DNA of 64,000 bases. It comes from Amphirosellinia nigrospora (taxonomy: Eukaryota > Ascomycota > Sordariomycetes > Xylariales > Xylariaceae). Position 1 is the first letter of the stretch. The number at the start of each line of letters is the position of its first letter. Location: assembly GCA_004123355.1 (NCBI GenBank), contig SCHM01000002.1, positions 4,189,569-4,253,568 of the forward strand, given 5' to 3'. Positions 1-12,115 of this stretch are shown in pieces. The notes below the pieces were generated by a model. It had not been told where the DNA came from, did no database searches, and worked only from the letters and a program-made list of their open reading frames with translations. The translations under genes and the position numbers were made by a program.

Positions 1-430
1 AACTATAAAAGCTATTGTTTTTTTTATTATTTAAAATAAAAAAAAAATTACGCTAAGTATTAAAAAACTATACTTTATATTTAATAATAATATTAATAAA
101 AATAAACGACGAATTTTTAAAATATTTAACTAATAAAGCAAATAACCTAATTATAATTAATATAGCTAACTAATACAAAAACTATAAAAGCTATAAATAT
201 AAAAATTATAAAAGTTTCCTATTTTTAAGTTCGTAATTTATATATAAATCCTCGGTTAATTAATTAATAAAAAACAAATAAATTATTTAAACTTATAATA
301 TTTCTTTAAACGGGAGTACTAAAATAATACTAGGTTAAAGAGTTACTATAGGTACTATATAAAGGCATAAGCATCTATCGTATATATAAACAGGTCATCC
401 TACCTACTCTATCATATAGTTAAGTAGCTG
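1..430. repeat. AT-rich degenerate repeat tract
   Basis: The first ~430 bases are extremely AT-rich, dominated by TA and AA steps, with no credible ORF. A 13-base word (ctataaaagctat) occurs at 3-15 and again at 182-194. This composition is typical of transposon DNA mutated by RIP in filamentous ascomycetes. No element family can be named from what remains. GC content returns to normal after ~430. Confidence 0.55.
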
Positions 431-1363
431 AATAGTACGCTCGTATACCTTCCATTTTAGCAGCTGTGACGGACAAAACGACGCCATTGTCGCCATGTGG
501 CTACAACGGATATAGACTCCGCATCTCCGCGACCCTAGCTCAATGCGGAATTACGGGGGAAGAATACAACAGTTGGGACACGTGGGAAAAAGCGTAAATA
601 GATTGTTTAAGTCAGTTCAGAGCGCGGTGCTGCGATGCTTTAACATCGCAAAATGATAGGGTAATGATATACGGCCCCTGTCACACTGATCTCCCACGAA
701 GCTGGCTGAATACTACCCTACGAGACTGACGCGGAGTCACACGAGTATCGCCAGACTTGGCGATTCACCGAGACACACAAACTCCAGATACACAGGTCTA
801 TACAGGTCTACGGAGGTCCGAGAGGTTGTAAGATAAGTAGGAATGATATTCGGTCGTCAAGAGCACGGAATCCTCCTATCCAGGGATGAAGATTTGGATA
901 TTTTAGCACTTTTAGAACTATAGTATATTATTACTTCATTTGAACCTATTTCCAAGCCCGATTCTGTACTATTTGCGCCCTGCATAACATAGGCCGGTAA
1001 TCTAAACCAAAAGCCCTTCCAGTATAAGGTTACAAAACCGCCCGAACAATAAACCAAACACCCAGTATGTGCCAAAGACTCAAATACGTAAGTTGCTATG
1101 TTCGAGCCACGCAGGGCGCATCGTTATCATAGCCGCCATTCGTATGAGGAATGTAGAGAAGATCAATGAAGACCGTATAGAAAATAAAATAATAGACATC
1201 TCTATTTACTATTAGATGAGTATTGGCCTTTGCGCAACACCGAGTGCCGATTAATTACCTACCTCAAGTAGACATCGAACAGACTCGAGCCGAACTCAAA
1301 TGAACCTCCATGATAGGCAGCGGGAGACCGATCAGCGGCGCATGTTGCGCAGCGGAATTTGTG

Positions 1364-1549
1364 CTAACACCACAGCAACTTGTCAGATCGACCAACGTCT
1401 AAACCAGGGGCAAAATATTTACCAATGGGCCTCTGAGCCCTCTGTTGTCGAAGCAAGGCCGCTACGGCCACGACGATCGCGATGACTGCCGTGATGAAAG
1501 AAAGGACGATGCCAACGACTGCAATAGTATCGGTAGGTGTGATAGGCAT
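1364..1549 (-). CDS. short single-pass membrane ORF, unrecognised
   Basis: This is a 61-codon ORF with an ATG start. Residues ~8-33 form one strongly hydrophobic helix (I/V/A/L-rich) followed by a basic stretch with RQQRAQR, so it could be a single-pass membrane peptide or the first exon of a larger gene. I see no conserved domain and no clear continuation by splicing. The rest of 430-2177 holds no other supported gene. The ORF could be chance. Confidence 0.2.
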   Translation of the reverse strand: MPITPTDTIAVVGIVLSFITAVIAIVVAVAALLRQQRAQRPIGKYFAPGLDVGRSDKLLWC

Positions 1550-2177
1550 TGGATTCGTTACAGCAGGTGACGACGATGTGAGATTAGGCGAGTGGAATAA
1601 GTTTCGACTTAGAAGTATGAGTGTGGCTTCGTGAACAGAATGATGAGGGACAATAGATAGCTAATTCAAACACTCGCCTCTCCTCGACAACCTGGGTCGT
1701 CTGCTACAACGCTTTTGTTAATGCTACAGACAGTTCCCATGATCTCATTCCGCCATGACCTCTGTCAAGGGAAGCACCTGAAATGACGTCCTGACTAGAC
1801 TAGACATCTTCTATTGAGGTGCGATGGGTCCGTATTGGTCCTCGGATGTGATTTGCGACAATACACCTGGGTCGATAAGGCTAGCGACGAAGAAGGGTCT
1901 AGAGCACCCCTCGCTGTAGCGCGGATATCGTTACGAGGTGCCATGGTACCTTTGATTTAGTTGTATGCTCCCCTTCTAGCATAGGAACTTTCAGCTAGCT
2001 GACTGCTGTCAGCATGCATGCAAGTCTACTGCATAACTGCGTTGGGATTTAATTGACCGGGATGTTCAGGGAGAAACGAAGTTATATCATAGACAAAGCT
2101 CAATCTGGAATCTTGCGACGATTCGACTCTCTTGCTAGCAAGATCATTGGTCCGGAATAGCTACCCATCCTGGTTGT

Positions 2178-3700
2178 ATGGACAGGGGAGAGTGTGCACT
2201 ACCGACATACTTAGTAGTATTGGCCACGCAAGATCAACAGACTGTTTTCGAAGTTGAAGTATCCAACTTTGAAGTGAAAGTTTTGGTTCGTAGTCCTTTT
2301 CTTTGGTCGAGCCTTAGAAAAGCTTTAAAAAGGCCACTCGATAAATTGTTCAATGGCAGAATGCTTTTAGAGCATTACGACATGTTCAGGCAGCACTACC
2401 ATCATCTTGAGAGAGACTTTTCTAAGAAATGCCGTTTTTATACACTCTGTGATTGGAATACATTTCTGAAAGGGTTCGTTGAGAATCGTTCAGCATTCAG
2501 ATGTTTTAGATTCCATCATACACACAACATGGCTCTTCTCAACCCAGGACTTAAAGGAATCTTCATTCGACAAGACTTAGAACATGGTATCAATGCCCGC
2601 GATAATGCATACACTGAAAGCGAAAAAGACTTTAGACATAGATTTCGACCTCAGTTATCAGGTAGCTTCAGCTTCTCGAAACAAGACGATATCGAGGTTA
2701 ATCTCCGCGAAGAGAGACTGGTGCTTATCCTTCGCCTCAACTTCAACACCCAATTCGAGCGTCTCAAGGGGGCCTTGGAAGAATGTGAACTTGTTAGCCA
2801 ATGGCCTACAACGTTACGAAACTCCAGCCAAGCATGGTCCACTGCAATAACGACAATGCGAAAATTATCCGGATTAGAGTCTCCCCCAGAACTTGCGAAC
2901 GCCCTCTGCTTCCTGTGCGTGTCTAGAGCTGTCGCGGAAACAGCTGAGAGCGATCGAGATGCATAAATTACAGGGTTGAACAGGACCTAGCGAAATGGGC
3001 AGAGATATTGCCTGGGATCAAAGAGATCTGTAGTCTGATGTGGCAAATCAACTGGGATGCTATCCCTCGGCTTCAGTCTCACTTCTCTACCAAGCTAGAG
3101 CAGTTACGAGAGTCCGTGGCCAAACTACTCGTGAGAGCAAATACGGTACTTGGCCTCAAGCCTCACGGTGCAGACCAGGAACACTCAGATAAACTTGGAG
3201 TCTCAAATCAACAGCGGCGGACAAACATTGAGCGAGGCTCGCTAGCTACGGAATCACCAGATCCTCCGCCAATAACAGCAAGACAGAAAAAGCCTCCCGA
3301 CCGCAATCCCCATGAAGACAAACCCCTGTTGCTCACCGCGGTGGTGACACTGGTGACAAGTGTCATATTCGCGCTTGTCGTCTACTTTATTCTTACTTTG
3401 TATATTCTTACACCCACTGTTGTGATGCTCCCTAATCCATGGCAAACCACCCCTTCTCAGGATGCGACAAATTCCCAGGCCACGCTGCTCGAAACATATC
3501 CAGCAAGCCATTCAAGAGTAGCGACTCAACCCTGCCCGTCAACAAACCCCATGATGTTGGACGAGGAGTTTCCAGAGACAATCAATCCCCAACATCTGGA
3601 ACCGTCACCAAGGGCTCACTCCGATATCCCATGGCAATCACCGAGTATTGGAATACGGACATCTTATATCGCAACAAGATCCCTTCAGTTTCTTAGTTAA
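2178..3700 (+). CDS. fungal lineage-specific protein with C-terminal membrane helix, frame lost once
   Basis: Two abutting ORFs form one gene of a lineage-specific ascomycete family whose function I do not know. The first (2178-2966) starts at ATG and ends in a conserved-looking block (LCFLCVSRAVAETAES). The second continues it, in a frame one base shorter, with VEQDLAKWAEILPGIKEI. No GT-AG intron fits the join near 2960, so either one base is missing from the sequence or the gene is broken. The second part carries a ~25-residue hydrophobic helix at about 3331-3412 (LLLTAVVTLVTSVIF) and a Ser/Pro-rich tail, giving a type of membrane-anchored protein. No neighbour suggests a pathway. Confidence 0.55.
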
Positions 3701-4269
3701 AGAGGAGAACCATGTCGATCTCTAATAGAGAAATCTTCTGTATATAGATAGATAGAACTGCAGATACGATAAACACTATACGCCTCGCACCGCAACGAGG
3801 TTCTAGCCACGTAGTGGACATACCAATGGGCAGGTACTACCACTGTATGAGGAAGGAACTGTGTGTACGGAGTACATAAGGAAATTCTGGGTGTCCCCCC
3901 TGCAGGAGATCCTCCATCTCTTTTACATATCAATATACTCTTTCAAACCTCTTTTCTATACCATCATGACAATAGCCGTGCCACGTACTAAGCACCTTGT
4001 CAGGGTACGTGATGTCAACTCAAAACTCGAACAAAAAGCCGGAGCTGTATATAGCCGGGGAATTCAGAATACTTTCGCCTCTAGGATCTCCCTTAGCAAA
4101 CATCAAAAGGGAGATCTCCGATAGTCCCACACGAACATTCCTTCTCTCGTGCCCCTAAGACACCCACAGGCACACACACTCCCCACTCCTTGATCTCGTA
4201 AGCCAACTGGTATCTTATTAACTTATGTATTTAACTAAGAACAAGATAGGCCAGGCTCAAAGTGCACTC

Positions 4270-6260
4270 TTAACGCCCGTAAAACCCGGGGACCCATTGT
4301 GCCGGAAATTCAACTATAGTCTTCGTTTCCACACTAGCAGACCCATCAGAGAAGCCGATTACAGGCGTCCATGAATTCTCTATTCCGAACCCAAAACTCG
4401 TGCGCGGGGTTGGCGTGAAGCATTCTTCGAGGCCATGAGTATCGTGAAAACATTGGGGCTCTTTCCCTGGGTGACAGACAAGTCGCACTTCCCTATCCAG
4501 GAAGAAGGTTTCCGAGACGATGGTTCGGAAGGACCGGGAAACTTGGCGACATGCGATGTTGGTCTCCATGTCAGCATGTTGTAGTATTTTTTCATATAAC
4601 TCATTAGGGAAAACCCCTGCGTTATACATCGTGGATGGCCGGAGCCTAAACAAACATCAGTCATATATCTATTAAAATAGTGTAGCGAAACATACTGTTG
4701 CTTCTGCGTAGCATCGAAAAAATGAGCTAAGACCGCAAACGTTGCGATATCGGCATCCTCAACCCAATCACCGTCGTCAGAGTCGTCTTGAGCATTTTTG
4801 TTCGATAACGAAATGCGGGCGTCCTTAGGGACAGATTGATGTTCGTTGGTAGTAATAGTACAAGGGTTGAGATCATTCTTGAATGTTAAGAGTTTTTCTT
4901 TCTTAAGTTCAGGACAGGCACCGAGCTTCAGGCGTTTCGTATGTTGCACATTTCCCTCAGAAAACTTGAGTAGAATGAAGTATTTGAGTGATATGATGAT
5001 AGCATTGAAATGGGCATGGCCTTCCGCCTTCCCTTTCGCGATTGCGGCCAAAATCGCATCGTGAAATCTTTCCCGGGATGTGATATCACGCCTCAGATAT
5101 ACAAGTGATCCTGAAAACCAGTACGAGGCAGCCTTGGGTGCACTACCGGCTTCCATGCCTTCTGGGTGGTACTCCTCAAGGAATCCGGTTATAATCTCTT
5201 TTCGTTCCCTGGCTACACCATCATTATCAACCATGACCCCATGAACCCACCTTTCGAGTCTATCCCATATCATATTCTTATTTCGTATGAGACGAACATA
5301 CGACGGGGAGCAAGAAGCGAAACACATCAACGCGAAGATAAATTCCCTAAATGGGAAGTTAGATTCGATGTGGAACTCTTGAGCCTGACGTATTTGTGTT
5401 TCGTAGTTGTTGAGAAAGTGTTTGTAGAGACGTTCGCAAGCTACAAAGGCTGGCTTGTGGTTCAAGGCTGATTGCTGCTTCGGGCGTATTGTAGTACGCT
5501 TCATGTGCAAATAGGCTGGGGTCGGATCGTGGGTCCATGGAATTGTGTGTGGATCATTCGTTGTGATAGAGTCGTGAATCTCATCCTTGCCCACATTTCC
5601 TAGCCAGTAGTCTTGGGCTTCTTCCATCAGATCTTTAAAGTGAGGTGGTATCTTGGACAAGTGGAAAAAACAGACACCACTGATTCCGAATATCTCTCTG
5701 TCCAGATCGATGACATAGGCCCATTTACGTTGTCGATCATACCTAACCAATTTACACAGTCAGCGGTTCGTATAGAATGATTAGGATCCAACGACGTATT
5801 AGAATATATAAATAGTATAAGGAGTATTGAATACGTACTCGGGAATAAAATAGCTTGGAAGGCAATGAAGGCCTTGACTTTGGAGGTAAGCTTTCATGTT
5901 ATAGGTATTCCCTTTAATCTTTTTCGTTGATATGGTCAAGGCTCTCTCAATTGTCTTGGCGATGGCGGAGTACTTGGTGCGCAAACTCAGCAGCCAGAAC
6001 CGGTAGTGATAGGGGTTTGAGGGTATCTTGGACACCAACTTGTTGCCCAAACTGGAATGATACAAGTTCCTAGTAATCATATGATTTAGGACGTCGTATG
6101 CTTAGATGAAAAGGGGCCGGATTTCGCTCACCCAGCATCTTTGTAGACATAATGCTTTCCTTGCCATTTGTAGGCATACAGACCCGGGAAATCCAGATCC
6201 TTGCGAGCCTTGTTTCTGGCGTGTCTCGCCGACCACGCGGGGTTAGAACAAGTGAGACAT
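4270..6260 (-). CDS. F-box-like protein, four exons
   Basis: A spliced gene with exons at about 6132-6260, 5839-6069, 4696-5742 and 4270-4645. Donors are GTGAGC, GTACGT and GTATGT; all acceptors end TAG and the phases join cleanly. The N-terminal exons give a segment common in fungal unknowns (DFPGLYAYKWQGKHYVYKDAG, then GNKLVSKIPSNPYHYRFWL). The last exon carries an F-box-like motif (FPNELYEKILQHADMETN), unusually near the C-terminus. F-box proteins normally bring substrates to SCF ubiquitin ligases; here that is only an inference from the motif. Between the first exons and the F-box lies ~350 residues without a domain I recognise. The first exon has no in-frame ATG: the ATG at 6260 is out of step with it, so the start is uncertain. 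Confidence 0.65.
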
Positions 6261-8537
6261 GTGGTGGGGGATGAAAGATGGGAGATGAAGAATGAAGGAT
6301 GAAGGGTGGAAAGCAGGGCTTAAATGTAGATAGTCATGATGTGGTCGGGCTTCAGAGTGAATGAGGGTATCGATAAGCCATTGGGTGATAGAAGTGTATA
6401 ACCTTCCCATAATCCTATCATGTGTCGCTTCTCCCTTTCCTGTGACACGTCGCTGTCGCATATTTACGCGACAAGCCCCAGCCAGTCACCAGTCGTCTGT
6501 TGCTTCCACTTCCAATTGTTTACACCACTGACCACCCTAACTATGAACTACTTCTAAACCCACTGCTTCTATATTTCCATTCTCGGCGCCCAGAGGCCGT
6601 GTCAACATCACTCACTGCCCTTGAAATAATGCGACGAGCCACCTAGAGTCCGAGACATATAGAGAGGCGTGTAGTACAGGCCACCCTCGAGTACAAGTAG
6701 GTAAGGGACAAAAGGAGCTAGACCCCCAAAAAAGCACTGGAAATAATCTTTTGAAAAATGTTATAATTCAACCAATTCGCTAATTGTTACACCTAACAGA
6801 CTCTCGAAGGCAAGGCTCCAATATATGTGATATATTCTGCTGATGAATCTACAGATAAGGAAGCAAGGAAGGAAGGAAACAATTGCCTAAGTACCTAAGT
6901 AGGTACTCGAGATTCAGTGGGGTAGGGGACGAGGTCTGTACAAGTGGTCTGTGCGTAACGCATGTGGCACTTAGCACTGAAGACCACAGGTGCTGTGGCT
7001 GGGGCACAGCCACCAGAGCCCGCAGCGTTGCAGGTTCGAGCCCTGCAACGGCAAAAAGTAGATCATCACTTTTTCCGGACGCCCTATATGGTGCTGCAGT
7101 CGTAGCGGATGTTGGCCGTGCTTACCCGAATCTATTCCAAGTCTCGAGATCCCATCCCCGTCGGATTCGGACAGCAGATCCAGACTTCCAACAAAGCCAA
7201 CTACTGGGTCGTGTAGGTAGAGGGCGAGAGCGCGTGCCCAACTCCAGTCGCTGCCCCCCTTGACTGGAAAACCCCTACGACATCACCTTCTCGCTGCCAG
7301 CTAGCAAAGAGAAGCTGAAGCTAGGTGACTGCGACGGCAATAACACGTCTCACTCACTTTACCTTGAAAACGGGTCGTTCGTCGCACTCGCGAGGAGGAT
7401 TCCGATAAGATTCCGTCACAAGGGCTCAGATAGAGGGCCTAGAATTGGTTCAGATTGAGTAATAAGCAACTATGGTGCCAAAGGGGCCATATAGATCTAA
7501 GTTCCTTATTCTCTTGAAGGGAGGATTCGTGCCCTTTTATGCTCAGAATTCTCCTTCTTTCCTACAGTCGCGAACCTCTACGGGACCGAGAACTAGAGAC
7601 CTGTGTAGCCGGACAAGCGAGTGTCTCGGTGTTCGAGCTCAGCTCGGTATCTGCTTCTGAGACTTACGATAACTTCGTACGACTGCCTCAGCCTCGTAGG
7701 GCAGTATCTTGCGAACTCCGTATACAACCCTGTGTGGCACTGTATTGCGCACTCAGCCAGGGTCCGTGTGACAGATTCACTGCCATGATAATGAGCATGA
7801 CATTATTAAGCACAGATACCTCAAGGCCTGGAAGAGTTACGAGGAGACTCGCTCTCTGGGGATTTGATGTTGATGGTGAGAGCTTGAGTTAGAATGATGG
7901 AATGTGGTTAGAAGGATGGGTAAACTCTGTTCACAAGGACGAGGTTCAATGCCAAACCGTTATCCTGAATGTGATATTGCATCTGGGTGAGACGATAGAA
8001 GGTTAGTGAGCTTTACGGGGGCGCGTTACAGAAGTTAAGGATTGTAAAGTTTAAAGTGGCCCAGATAATAGGCATGGTCTTACTTACGGTTACCGGCGAC
8101 AGTACATTTTAAATTGATCATGCGATTGAACTTGAACTTGGAAACGAGAAGGAAGGGAGGGAGCTAGCAAGTTCTTGTTCCGTCATTCCTCTGAGTAAAG
8201 GATCTTCCGTCTATGGGTTTGGATCGGAGTTTTTGGCAATCGATATCATTCTTCCACTTCTATAAATTCAGGTTGAATTGCATCAAATTGCTTTTTAGTG
8301 GCTTTGTGATTTTGGTGGTACATTTAGCCCCTCATATGATAGCTAGTATTAGTTTATACACCGATCTCTATGAATAATATTAATTAGAATAACGTTTCCT
8401 GGTTATCCTCAAACACCCTCCCCACCATTTTGTCCTTCTTTGACTGATTACTCTGACCCCTTCATCCGCTTGTCTCAACTATACTGCTGCCATACTTAGC
8501 ATGTCGATCTACCCTGGTGTCAATTCAATCCAACTTC
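6261..8537. other. intergenic stretch around solo LTR copy 1
   Basis: Apart from the solo LTR I find no supported gene here. The ORFs across 6883-7892 overlap the LTR or lack any conserved pattern. TACCTAAGTAGGTA-like words occur near 6890. A tRNA-T-arm-like hairpin at 7027-7049 stands alone without a tRNA body. Confidence 0.5.
7414..7773 (+). mobile_element. solo LTR, copy 1 (fossil)
   Basis: A 360-bp solo long terminal repeat of an LTR retrotransposon. It shares its ends and several internal blocks with the copies at 23504-23748 and 50137-50582. The ends are short inverted repeats of the TGTCACA...TGTGACA type. It is flanked by a perfect 5-bp target-site duplication, GATTC, at 7409-7413 and 7774-7778. 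No gag or pol sequence is present, so this is what remains after LTR-LTR recombination. The superfamily cannot be told from an LTR alone. Divergence from the other copies suggests it is not recent. Confidence 0.8.
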
Positions 8538-9935
8538 TCAGGCAGCAGTGACCCTGAGCGGCACACTGGCCTGGGATGGTCGCTGACGAAGAGCGTCGAT
8601 ATGGATTGAGTAGCCCTGGAGTTTCCGTATGGCACTCAAACTTTGCATGGCGCGTATGCTATGCGGTATAGGTATCGCGGCTTCTGAAACCGACCCTGTA
8701 TTGCTGAGTCCTTGTCGTCGCAAGTCATCCCGTGTCTCGGCTTTGCCCAATGGCAACGGGAATCGATATTCTTCACACATATATAGTCAGCAATTCTCCG
8801 TAATTTTAATCGTCATCTTGTGAATAACACGTACGCCTGGCATTTGTCACAAATTCGACAATAGCACGAGAATCGATGCGGTGGTAAAAATTATGCTGAT
8901 CCAAAATGTAAGGACGGCCAGGCTGTAGCCAAGTGGTCAGTCGAGAGGCATGTATTAGTTTTGATAGGGGACAGCACTACCTGTTCAGGGCCCTCCATCT
9001 TCTCTTTATACAACTCCAGAGATCCCCCATACAGTACACCTTCGAGCCAACGGCCGCTCTCGCCGCCCGTCCCCTGATTGTAACCGTGGTAAGTTACGTC
9101 TATTGGGGTAGGTGGCCAGTCACATAAAGTGACAAATATAGGGTAAAAAGATGCGTCATCTCGTGGGCTGTGGCACATGCCAGGATGAATAGGAAGTTCT
9201 GCCATCTTTCCAAATAAAATTTACTCGCCTTGGATCCTCGGGTTGCTTGTGTGTAAGCATTGTATGCTATTACCATGCTTTCGACTTTCTATAAATGCAA
9301 GTTCTCGTCAATAGGATTTGATACGAAAAGAAAACCACCGTAATAGAGAAAACACTATTGACAGTTTCTCCAATTGGAGAAGGATCGTGATGCTCACCTC
9401 AAAATTGTAGGCAAACCCTGCTGCTTGTTTTGGTCGGAAATCTCCCAGATGGGAAGTTGGCATTAGAGGTTCCGTTGATGCCAAAACGCTGCTTGGGTAT
9501 CTCTGAAGTGTTACGTGAGGATAGTCACCCCTCACCCTCTCCAAGAAGTGCTCGACATACTCTTCCATCCTGTTAAGGTCGCCAGTGAAAGACTGGGTAG
9601 AATTTGAACTCTGAGCACGGGCTTTAACAAGGACATGACCGAGTCTGCAAAGAGCCGTTCTACCAGCTGGCATCTCTAGCATCTCGAGTCCAATATTAAC
9701 AGCTACCGCAAGCTTGATCCGAGTCAGCTCGTCTTGTAGGCGCAGATGATTTTCTACTTACAGATGGAAACTTCTCGTCATTCGGAGGAACAGGTATGTA
9801 ACCGTCTTCTTGACGAGCTGCCAAGGAGAAACCGTGAAGTCCATTGACACTAACGTAATACGGCCCATCACAAGGGGTCACACCCGCACAGTAGGAGTTA
9901 TGTGGACCTCGCATCCTATAGTATTTTAACTTCAA
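8538..9935 (-). CDS. unknown five-exon protein, 334 aa
   Basis: Five exons at 9762-9935, 9398-9682, 8981-9205, 8835-8922 and 8538-8770 join in phase to 1005 nt, giving 334 residues with no internal stop. Donors are GTAAGT, GTGAGC, GTAGTG and GTACGT. The last intron (~64 bp) has a clear CTGAC branch site. Distinctive segments are MRGPHNSYCAGVTPCDGPYY, FVTLCDWPPTPIDVTYHGYN and PYILDQHNFYHRID. I recognise no family, signal peptide or membrane helix. The clean splicing over five exons argues for a real gene. CTATAG just after the proposed ATG could be an acceptor, so an upstream exon may exist. The flanking 9936-10977 holds nothing else I can support. Confidence 0.5.
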
Positions 9936-10977
9936 ATTTTAGAAAGGGCGAGGCCGTTGAGATCGGTGATAGTCAGGGGCGGAAGAAATAGTCAGGATTT
10001 GGGAACCAAGTGAATCACAAAGGTATTATGAGACGCCTTTCAAGCAATTTGTATATATTATTATATAGTCACATATTTTGTCCTGTCAGGTAACTTTTTT
10101 TCTCAGAACCCAACCAAGTTTGATAGCTGGTTACTCTTCCATCCCTCGTAGTCATGGCCCGCCTAAACAGGACAAACAAAACGAATGGGCGGTTAACATT
10201 AGCTTGATGCTGTTAGTTCTGAGGAGGTGTTTGCAGGCATAACCTTTCCCGGGCCAAATTGTCAACGCCTGTTGTACGCCGCAACGGTCGTCGTATCTGG
10301 AGAAGTCCCCTCTGCCTGAAGTCCAAGTAAAAGTGAGATGGGCTAGGAACTTGCAAACTCCCCCGTTTTGCGTGTCCATTCCTCGTATGGACTATGGAAG
10401 CCGTAGTGCTTTATGAACAGAGCTTAGTAGCTGCTGACGAGGCCTGGAAAAGACCGGCGGCCATTCTTATTTGAAATGGATACAGGCCAATTATCTCTGA
10501 ATAAAAAACTAGCGAGTCGGTGATTGCTACAGTAGTATAATGCCAATGAGGTATTCATCAGCCATCTCGTAAAGTGGTTGTTTGTGAGTGTCCATAGCCA
10601 CTTAAAATCTAGATCGGTCGGTACCTGCTACCGATGGCTCTTTGCTAATGAAGATCCTCTGAACTAGGACGTAGTACCTATCCCCAGGGATATTGCATAT
10701 CGTACGTATCGACATAGAGCATTCGGCTGGTTCACCTATTGATGTTTGCCTGCCACAGAAGCGTCATCTCGCCCAATCAGAACAGGACTCTAAGCACGCT
10801 CAAAGCTGGCCCACTTTTTTGCAATCTACTTAGCTGGCCCCTTGCTCTTCAATCAACCAATGAACCTTTCCCTAACAATCCGTCATCCTCCTCCATAGTA
10901 TGGTGCATGATTTCCAAGAGACTGACTTTTGATCGCCTCTTTTGTTTCTAGCATCTCAGTAAAACTTTTGACCGTTC

Positions 10978-12115
10978 ATGCCACACCATGCATGCACGCA
11001 TAGACCCGACTCTCTCCCTCCCTTACCACCTCCAGTACGCGCAACACTAGCTGAAACGCTTCCACCGGAAAACGTAGATTTGCAGCATCTAGATATTCTA
11101 AATCTAGCCCTCTCGAATCTCCTTCGAACCGAAGTCGCTGAATTCACTCTGGCACAGATTATTGACGGGTCGCCAACACATCTATCGTTTTCACAGTCTC
11201 ACTTCAATACGCCCAAAGACCACCCAGTGAGGGTACATAAGGAACTATGTCTGGGCTCCTTGGAGAAAATGCGCGAGTTTCGGTCTGCATTGGATATCAT
11301 GTCCCTCAGATTCAGTCCAGCCCTCTTACAGGGATATCAAGACGCAGAAGCAAACAGCCGCGCTTTCTGTCTTCGCCTTGTTGAGATGCTAGCAGTAGCT
11401 TGCCATCAGATTGCTGCATTCTTGTTTGAGATCGAACAAGGAGAACGAGCATAGGAAGGTGTATGAAGCCTGGGCTGTTGAACAACACCAGTTGAAGGCT
11501 GCCGGGGACGAGCGGTACCAGTATGTGGAAGCAGAACCGCCGACTATATTTTACCATCGTTCGTACCGCGATCACGAGCAGTATCCGCGCGGTCTATCTG
11601 ATGTAGTTGGTTATTGGGCTGAGTCGAAGATCTTTGGAGGCGCAGTGCTTCTCGACCGAGGAGAGTCCGAAACCGAGTGCAAAGAGATCTGGTTGGATCC
11701 TAGTCATCATCCGGGACCGACGACAATGTATTCCCCCACGGCGGACCAGCTCGAGAAGTTGATCAACTTCTTGCTGTCAGATCCAGGTGCAGCTGCTGAG
11801 TGTCCCTTACCCATCCGGGCCTCCAACCTCAATAGACCTCGCTACTATCGATATCACGCAACCAAGTACTTCCACATTTTCCGAGACAAATACGACAGTA
11901 GGCTTCCAGAATGGTTTGTTCGTCCAAGTTATCGTCGGGCGCCGGTAGACTTCCCCGAAGTTGAAGATGACAACTGGCTCCTCCTCCATACCATGGAAGC
12001 ATTTCGCACCGGTACCCCGCGAGATGAAACAGCTGTAGCGGCTGCCCTAGAAGGGTTGAAAAATATCACACCCTCATCTCCATTCTGGCCGCTGGACGAT
12101 AAAAGATATAGATAG
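10978..12115 (+). CDS. fungal lineage-specific protein, frame lost once
   Basis: Two overlapping ORFs (10978-11454 and 11411-12115) make one protein of an ascomycete family without known function. The first half ends in MLAVACHQIAAFLFEIEQ; the second resumes with ENEHRKVYEAWAVEQ and contains the diagnostic-looking DVVGYWAESKIFGGAVLLDRG and the HHPGPTTMYSPTADQL segments. The change of frame near 11440 has no usable intron and looks like one extra base in AAGGAG. The rest reads smoothly, so this may be an intact gene with a sequence error or a young pseudogene. No membrane helix or signal peptide is seen. Confidence 0.55.

Noticed and set aside
6243-6461. ORF as first exon of the F-box-like gene
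   Set aside because: It ends at a stop in a frame that does not feed the conserved first exon, and its sequence is low-complexity.
7027-7049. tRNA T-arm-like hairpin
   Set aside because: The T arm is perfect but no D arm, anticodon arm or matching acceptor 5' half is found upstream, so no tRNA is called.
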